Made by a program: the position numbers and the translations under genes
Source: Colwellia sp. C2M11
Lineage (GTDB): Bacteria > Pseudomonadota > Gammaproteobacteria > Enterobacterales > Alteromonadaceae
Length of the DNA: 64,000 nt
Assembly (NCBI RefSeq): GCF_018860915.1
Contig: NZ_JAHKQD010000055.1
Span: 62,001-126,000, forward strand
Reading direction: 5' to 3'
The notes under the pieces: generated by a model
What the model was told of the DNA's origin: nothing
Databases searched by the model: none
The model's input: the letters and a program-made list of their open reading frames with translations, nothing else
Shown here: one piece after another, positions 55,177-64,000 of the stretch
Numbering within the stretch: position 1 is the first letter of the stretch
Layout: each line of letters begins with the position of its first letter

Positions 55177-56484
55177 TTATCGTTTTTTCTTTATTTTAAC
55201 GTTATATTTTTTATTGCTTGTACGAGTTGTTTGCTTTTTCTTTTCAATTGCTTGATTCTTTTCTTGATTAGCACGATAACGGTTTTTACTGGCGCGTTTT
55301 TCAATAATTTGTTGGTACTCTAATGCCTCATCTTTCTTTAATTCATATCCTGGCACAATAATGCGTTCAAATTTTCGCTCTATAAGTGCCTCAATATTTT
55401 CTAAAAATCGTTCATCCTTAGGGCTAACTAAAGAAATAGCTGTACCTGACTTCCCTGCACGACCTGTTCGTCCAACTCGATGAACGTAGTCTTCAGCCAA
55501 AAAAGGTAAATGAAAATTAACAACGTATGCTAAATTTTCAATATCTAAGCCACGGGCAGCAACATCCGTTGCTACTAATACCCTAACCTTACCTTCACTA
55601 AAATCACTCAGTGCTTTATTTCTCGCTCCTTGTGTTTTATCGCCATGACAAAGTGCAGCTTTTATTCCATCAAGTTTTAATTCTTTTGCAAGAATATTTG
55701 CACTTTCTTTAGTTCCAGCAAAAACAAGTACTTGCTGCCAATTATTAACACCTATTAATTCTGATAATAATTCTCGTTTTCTTGCTTCACTCACCCAATA
55801 AACTGATTGCTTTATTTTGCCCGAAGTAGAGTTTTGCTTTGCAACCCCTATAGTTTTAGGTGTAGTAAGTAAGGTATTTGCTAATGATTTAACTTTATTT
55901 GAATAAGTGGCAGAAAACATCAGGGTTTGATGCTTTTGTTTCACCGCTAATGTTAACTTTTCTATATCGGTTAAAAAACCCATATCTAACATACGATCAG
56001 CTTCATCTAGCACAAGATACTTTACTTGGGATAGATTTACATTACGTAAATTTAAATGTTCAAGTAATCGTCCTGGCGTCGCTACTAAAATATCGACACC
56101 TTGTTTTAACAAGCTAGTTTGTGATGGCATTTTCCCACCCCCATAAACAACACCAACTTTTAATGGTAAAAACTGACTGTATGCGATGATATTTTCAGCA
56201 ACTTGTGCTGCAAGCTCTCGGGTTGGTGTTAATATTAATGCGCGTATATTTCGAACAGTATTATCATCAACTACATCACTTTTAGAGGCTTTAGCTAATG
56301 CATCTAAAATAGGTAAGCTAAACGCAGCTGTTTTCCCTGTTCCTGTTTGAGCACTTGCTAAGACATCAACGCCTGAGCGGATCATAGGAATAGCCTGCTG
56401 TTGAATAGGGGTTAAATTTTTATAACCACATTCCTTTACCGCTTTCAATAAATTGGCAGACAAACCAATAGCATCAACACTCAT
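55177..56484 (-). CDS. rhlE: DEAD-box RNA helicase, RhlE type
   Basis: This 435-residue helicase carries the full motif set: the Q motif upstream of ASAQTGTGKTAAF (I), PTRELAAQ (Ia), TPGRLLEHL (Ib), VLDEADRMLDMGF (II), MFSATYS (III), VLVATDVAARGLDI (V) and HRVGRTGRAG (VI). The basic C-terminal tail (KNQAIEKKKQTTRTSNKKYN) is typical of RhlE and helps RNA binding. Such helicases remodel structured RNA and ribosomes, and matter at low temperature. It is convergent with the GGDEF gene, with 41 bp between. Confidence 0.9.
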   Translation of the reverse strand: MSVDAIGLSANLLKAVKECGYKNLTPIQQQAIPMIRSGVDVLASAQTGTGKTAAFSLPILDALAKASKSDVVDDNTVRNIRALILTPTRELAAQVAENIIAYSQFLPLKVGVVYGGGKMPSQTSLLKQGVDILVATPGRLLEHLNLRNVNLSQVKYLVLDEADRMLDMGFLTDIEKLTLAVKQKHQTLMFSATYSNKVKSLANTLLTTPKTIGVAKQNSTSGKIKQSVYWVSEARKRELLSELIGVNNWQQVLVFAGTKESANILAKELKLDGIKAALCHGDKTQGARNKALSDFSEGKVRVLVATDVAARGLDIENLAYVVNFHLPFLAEDYVHRVGRTGRAGKSGTAISLVSPKDERFLENIEALIERKFERIIVPGYELKKDEALEYQQIIEKRASKNRYRANQEKNQAIEKKKQTTRTSNKKYNVKIKKKR

Positions 56485-56577
56485 ACATCACCTAGAACAA
56501 AAAAAACACAAATAAGGTGGCGGATTATATACTAAGCAAACTTAAAACACAGTGTTAATACTAATATTTATTAAACA

Positions 56578-56610
56578 TAAAAAAACCCTGATAATTATTC
56601 ATCATCAGGG
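56578..56610 (-). terminator. Terminator of icd
   Basis: On the minus strand CCCTGAT, an 11-base loop, ATCAGGG and then seven T, 68 bp past the icd stop. Confidence 0.88.
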
Positions 56611-56677
56611 CTTTACAGGTAAACAATTAAAACGCTGTCGTTAGCTGTTTACACTTTTACTACATATAGACTTATCT

Positions 56678-59231
<2,554 letters not shown>

Positions 59232-59852
59232 ATGAACAACAACAAAGACCATACAAGATATAGAGCGAAACAACAAACAAAGGTACGACCAGATAAAAGT
59301 GAGCGCAAGATTGTACTCTTCAATAAACCTTTTGATGTTTTATGCCAATTTACCGATGAAAAACATGAAGGGAAACAACAACGAAAAACATTAAAAGACT
59401 ATATTCCTATAGAAAGCGTCTATGCAGCAGGTCGGCTAGATCGAGATAGTGAAGGCTTATTAATGCTGACTAATGATGGAAAATTACAACATCAAATAGC
59501 TAACCCGAAAAAAAAGACAGCTAAAACCTACTGGGTACAAGTCGAAGGCAGTCCAACCGATAATGATTTAGCTATGCTACGTAAAGGCGTAATACTTAAA
59601 GATGGTATTACTTTACCGGCAAAAGTAAAAATAATGGAACAACCTAACATTTGGCCACGCACTCCACCTATACGAGAGCGCGCCAATATTCCAACAACTT
59701 GGCTTGAAATAACTATTACAGAAGGTCGAAATCGTCAAGTTAGACGAATGACAGCTCATATCGGCTATCCTACACTGCGCTTAATACGTTTTTCCATTGG
59801 TCAATGGACAATAAATAATATTGATAATGGTGCATATAAGGTAATTGATTAG
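59232..59852 (+). CDS. rluE: 23S rRNA pseudouridine synthase RluE
   Basis: This 206-residue RsuA-family synthase, by homology to E. coli RluE, modifies U2457 of 23S rRNA. It has no S4 domain. The catalytic motif is [17 protein letters not shown] with Asp in RLDRD; the later [21 protein letters not shown] motif is intact. It opens the conserved block rluE-mnmA-hflD-purB. NudJ, which sits between rluE and mnmA in E. coli, is absent here. Confidence 0.93.
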   Translation: MNNNKDHTRYRAKQQTKVRPDKSERKIVLFNKPFDVLCQFTDEKHEGKQQRKTLKDYIPIESVYAAGRLDRDSEGLLMLTNDGKLQHQIANPKKKTAKTYWVQVEGSPTDNDLAMLRKGVILKDGITLPAKVKIMEQPNIWPRTPPIRERANIPTTWLEITITEGRNRQVRRMTAHIGYPTLRLIRFSIGQWTINNIDNGAYKVID

Positions 59853-59962
59853 ATTAATGATAGTTGTTATTAACTATGGCTATTTAATCGCGATAATGAG
59901 CGTGCTATAATTCTGCGCCCATTTATTGCGTACATTCATTTTTTACGACCAAGAGTTTTTCA

Positions 59963-61132
59963 ATGTCTATTGAGCTTCAAGATCCACAAAACAAAACACT
60001 AACGCCCTCATCACCACAAGCAACGAAAGTTATTGTTGGCATGTCAGGCGGAGTAGATTCTTCAGTTTCAGCCTATTTATTAAAAGAACAAGGCTATCAG
60101 GTTGAAGGCTTGTTCATGAAAAATTGGGAAGAAGATGACACCGATGAATATTGTGCAGCGGCACAAGATTTAGAAGATGCTCAAGCAATTTGTGATAAAT
60201 TAGATATAAAATTACACACAATTAACTTTGCCACTGAATATTGGGACAATGTTTTTGAATACTTTTTGGCTGAATATAAAGCTGGTAGAACACCAAACCC
60301 CGATATAATGTGTAACAAAGAAATCAAATTCAAAGCTTTTTTAGAGTTTGCTTGTGAAGATTTAGGCGCTGATTATATTGCCACTGGTCATTATGTACAG
60401 CGTCGATTTACTAACAATCATTGGACCATGGTACGTGGTTTAGACAATAATAAAGATCAAAGCTACTTCTTATATACCTTAGATGAGAAGCAACTTTCAC
60501 AAACATTATTTCCTGTTGGCGACATTGAGAAACCTCAAGTGCGTGCTATTGCTGAAAAAGCAGGATTAATTACGCATAACAAAAAAGACAGTACTGGGAT
60601 TTGTTTTATAGGCGAACGTAAATTTAAAGATTTTTTAGGGCAATATTTACCCGCACAACCCGGTATTATTGAGTCAGCTGAAGGTGAAGCTGTCGGTCAT
60701 CATGATGGTTTAATGTATCATACCCTAGGTCAACGTAAAGGTTTACGTATAGGTGGCTTAGCTAATGCTGGTGAAGAGCCTTGGTATGTTGTGGAAAAAG
60801 ACTTATTACGTAATGTACTTATTGTTGGTCAAGGACATAATCACCCTCGTCTATTTTCAAAAGGTTTAATTGCTAATCAGTTACATTGGGTTGATCGAAA
60901 AGAATTATCTGCGCCAATAAAATGTACGGTAAAAACACGTTACCGACAAGATGATGTAGCTTGTACAGTGATGCCACTCGCACAATCAGAAATGAAAGAT
61001 GACGATAATAGCCCACAATATCAAATTGATTTCGATGAGCCTCAAAGCTCAGTAACACCAGGCCAATCTGTTGTATTTTATCAAGGCGACGTTTGTCTTG
61101 GCGGCGGTATTATCAATACTCTTATTCGTTAA
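59963..61132 (+). CDS. mnmA: tRNA 2-thiouridylase MnmA
   Basis: This 389-residue enzyme makes 2-thiouridine at the wobble position of Lys, Glu and Gln tRNAs. The N-terminal PP-loop [12 protein letters not shown] binds ATP. The two catalytic cysteines lie in [12 protein letters not shown] and [13 protein letters not shown] short poorly conserved N-terminal extension of about 20 residues precedes the usual start compared with E. coli (368). A 49-bp gap separates it from hflD, so the two are probably co-transcribed. Confidence 0.95.
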   Translation: MSIELQDPQNKTLTPSSPQATKVIVGMSGGVDSSVSAYLLKEQGYQVEGLFMKNWEEDDTDEYCAAAQDLEDAQAICDKLDIKLHTINFATEYWDNVFEYFLAEYKAGRTPNPDIMCNKEIKFKAFLEFACEDLGADYIATGHYVQRRFTNNHWTMVRGLDNNKDQSYFLYTLDEKQLSQTLFPVGDIEKPQVRAIAEKAGLITHNKKDSTGICFIGERKFKDFLGQYLPAQPGIIESAEGEAVGHHDGLMYHTLGQRKGLRIGGLANAGEEPWYVVEKDLLRNVLIVGQGHNHPRLFSKGLIANQLHWVDRKELSAPIKCTVKTRYRQDDVACTVMPLAQSEMKDDDNSPQYQIDFDEPQSSVTPGQSVVFYQGDVCLGGGIINTLIR

Positions 61133-61181
61133 TTATTTATTAACGAAAATAAACCTATTTAAAGAAGTAATTAAAGTAGCA

Positions 61182-61823
61182 ATGAAAGATCAAACGATAA
61201 CTTTAGCCGCCATTTTTCAAGCAGCATATCTGGTACAACAAGTTTCACGTACAGGGCAAGTTGATGAAAATGACCTGACCGTATTAGTCAACAGTATAAC
61301 CATTACGTCGCCCGAGAATACCTTAGCAGTATATGGTGGAGATTTAGCTAATGTGAAATTGGGGCTCAAGCTGTTAATTAATCATTTAGGTGACCCATCA
61401 AGTGAGAATAGTAATAGCGAAGGTAAGAAAGTAAAAGATCCTGAGCTTACCCGCTACATTATTGGTTTAATCAATCTCGAGCGAAAATTAGCAAAACAAC
61501 CAAAACAGTTAACAAAGCTCGGTGAACGTATTGATGCAAGTAAAAGACAAATAGACCATTACAGCATTACCAGCGATACACTTATCTCCAGCTTTGCTAG
61601 CATATATAGTGATATTATTAGCCCACTAGGAGCTCGTATTCAAGTAACTGGCGAGCCAACCATATTAAAACAATCTATAAATCAACATAAAATTAGAGCC
61701 TTACTCTTAGCAGGTATAAGATCAGCCGTATTATGGCGACAAGTGGGCGGTAAACGAAGAAGCATATTTTTTAACCGTAGTAAAATAGTAAAAACAGCAC
61801 AACAGCTTGTTAATACTATTTAA
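61182..61823 (+). CDS. hflD: High frequency lysogenization protein HflD homologue
   Basis: This 213-residue, helical, inner-membrane-associated protein of the HflD family begins MKDQTITLAAIFQAAYLVQQVSRTGQ. An over-long frame starts at 61071 inside mnmA, but the family start is at 61182. In E. coli HflD binds the lambda CII protein; its cellular role is unclear. The conserved place between mnmA and purB supports the call. Confidence 0.92.
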   Translation: MKDQTITLAAIFQAAYLVQQVSRTGQVDENDLTVLVNSITITSPENTLAVYGGDLANVKLGLKLLINHLGDPSSENSNSEGKKVKDPELTRYIIGLINLERKLAKQPKQLTKLGERIDASKRQIDHYSITSDTLISSFASIYSDIISPLGARIQVTGEPTILKQSINQHKIRALLLAGIRSAVLWRQVGGKRRSIFFNRSKIVKTAQQLVNTI

Positions 61824-61892
61824 CCTATTTTGTAACCGTATTTTAAAAAGATACTTTTAACAAATACTATAAAACATAAATTTTTAACCTAG

Positions 61893-63272
<1,380 letters not shown>

Positions 63273-63308
63273 TAATTCTAGTTAAGATAAAAATGATTAA
63301 TTGTTAAT

Positions 63309-63338
63309 AAAAAAAGAAGGCTAAAGCCTTCTTTTTTT
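63309..63338. terminator. Terminator between purB and the hydroxylase gene
   Basis: A-run, stem GAAGGC/GCCTTC with loop TAAA, T-run. It works on both strands for the convergent pair. Confidence 0.9.
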
Positions 63339-63369
63339 ATTCTGACTATATACTCTGAACTTGGTTTAC

Positions 63370-64000
63370 CTACACACCACAAGCATAAGCCAAGGCTTTA
63401 TTTTTTACGACACTATTCAGTCCAGGAACCTTACTAACCGCAAATAAGCTCGCATTTCTTAAGGTTTTAATTAATGGTGATGGGTGGCTAAATGCATGAT
63501 ATAAAACATCCATGGTTGATTGCATCAACAAATTATCCTTGCGCCTCATTCTTTCATAACGGCTTAATACAACTGTATTATGCCAACATTCGCCATTACC
63601 AATCGCACATGAAATTACAGTTTGTAATGCTTGAACATCTTTAAAACCTAAATTAACACCCTGCCCCGCCATCGGATTTATCGTATGGGCTGCATCACCT
63701 AACAACAGTACCCGCTTGTTCTGATAAGTATTGGCATGACGTCGAGTTAATGGAAAAGCTCCTTTATCGAGTACCTCTATTTGACCTAATCGTTTAGGAA
63801 AAACTGACAATATTTCTTGCTGCAATTGCTGGTTTGATAAAGCGGCCAATCGTTTAATTTCATCACGTTGATGATACCAAACCAAAGATGCATAACCACC
63901 AGTATCAACTTTATCTTTTGAACTTACATCATCAATCGTCTCTTGCGGCTTTGTAGTTTGTAATACTGTATTTTTTGATAATGGTAAAAATGCCACCGGA
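63370..64000 (-). CDS. UbiH/UbiF/VisC-family FAD monooxygenase, N-terminal part outside the window
   Basis: About 210 C-terminal residues are visible, continuing past the right edge. The second FAD motif RVLLLGDAAHTINPMAGQGVNLGFKDVQAL is diagnostic of UbiH-type aromatic-ring hydroxylases of ubiquinone synthesis. The C-terminal ACGV end and the SRYERMRRKDNLLMQ helix resemble UbiF (hydroxylating C6/C5 of the quinone ring), but UbiI or UbiH cannot be excluded from this part. Confidence 0.85.
   Translation of the reverse strand, partial: PVAFLPLSKNTVLQTTKPQETIDDVSSKDKVDTGGYASLVWYHQRDEIKRLAALSNQQLQQEILSVFPKRLGQIEVLDKGAFPLTRRHANTYQNKRVLLLGDAAHTINPMAGQGVNLGFKDVQALQTVISCAIGNGECWHNTVVLSRYERMRRKDNLLMQSTMDVLYHAFSHPSPLIKTLRNASLFAVSKVPGLNSVVKNKALAYACGV

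Overview
The window is low-G+C chromosomal DNA of a marine gammaproteobacterium, most likely Alteromonadales and Colwellia-like. The gene families (NhaD, monomeric NADP isocitrate dehydrogenase, TtpC-type TonB system, alginate lyase, OsmC-YcaO fusion) and the block rluE-mnmA-hflD-purB point that way; this is inferred from gene content, not from a marker-gene tree. No rRNA, tRNA, CRISPR array, prophage or intact insertion sequence was seen. Mobile DNA is limited to short non-coding repeats.

Layout. 1-2.8 kb: a lysophospholipase tesA diverging from a LolCDE/YbbAP-type ABC transporter that runs off the left edge. 2.9-4.5 kb: a Kef-type antiporter behind a perfect FNR box. 4.8-9.5 kb: a five-gene arsenic operon on the minus strand (ArsC-ArsR fusion, ACR3, a tyrosine-phosphatase-like protein, GAPDH, ArsJ) with its operator lying on the promoter. 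9.7-14 kb: an SLC13 permease and a PhoR-type kinase without an adjacent phoB. 14.2-22.7 kb: a lectin-like lipoprotein, a second Kef-type antiporter, a DUF4442 protein, OsmC-YcaO, mgsA and a small DUF6172-like gene. 23.3-28.6 kb: a six-gene TonB2/TtpC energy-transduction operon. 29-31.7 kb: a PL7 alginate lyase and a PAS-MCP. 32.6-41.6 kb: a TonB-dependent receptor, a duplicated beta-helix lipoprotein, and ppk-ppx. 41.7-55.1 kb: acs, nhaD, dsbB, a TetR regulator, an M2 peptidase, a YgjV-like protein, a patatin, an amidohydrolase and a GGDEF protein. 55.2-64 kb: rhlE, icd, rluE, mnmA, hflD, purB and a partial ubiquinone-type hydroxylase.

How it fits together. The strongest signal beyond single genes is regulatory. 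Three promoters (the TonB2 operon, the beta-helix lipoprotein, and ppk-ppx) carry 7-bp CTGTCAT-like units repeated every 11 bp, which is the architecture of PhoB binding sites. In each case exactly 10 bp separate the last unit from a TAGNNT-type -10 hexamer. With the PhoR-type kinase and the polyphosphate genes, this suggests that the TonB energiser, the lipoprotein and probably the adjacent receptor form a phosphate-starvation uptake system whose substrate is unknown. A second shared signal, the palindrome TTGGTAAACCAA (like GntR/FCD hexuronate-regulator sites), links the alginate lyase to the lectin-like lipoprotein at 14-16 kb and suggests an alginate regulon. In the arsenic operon, a PTP-fold gene lies between acr3 and gapdh-arsJ, and its role there is open.
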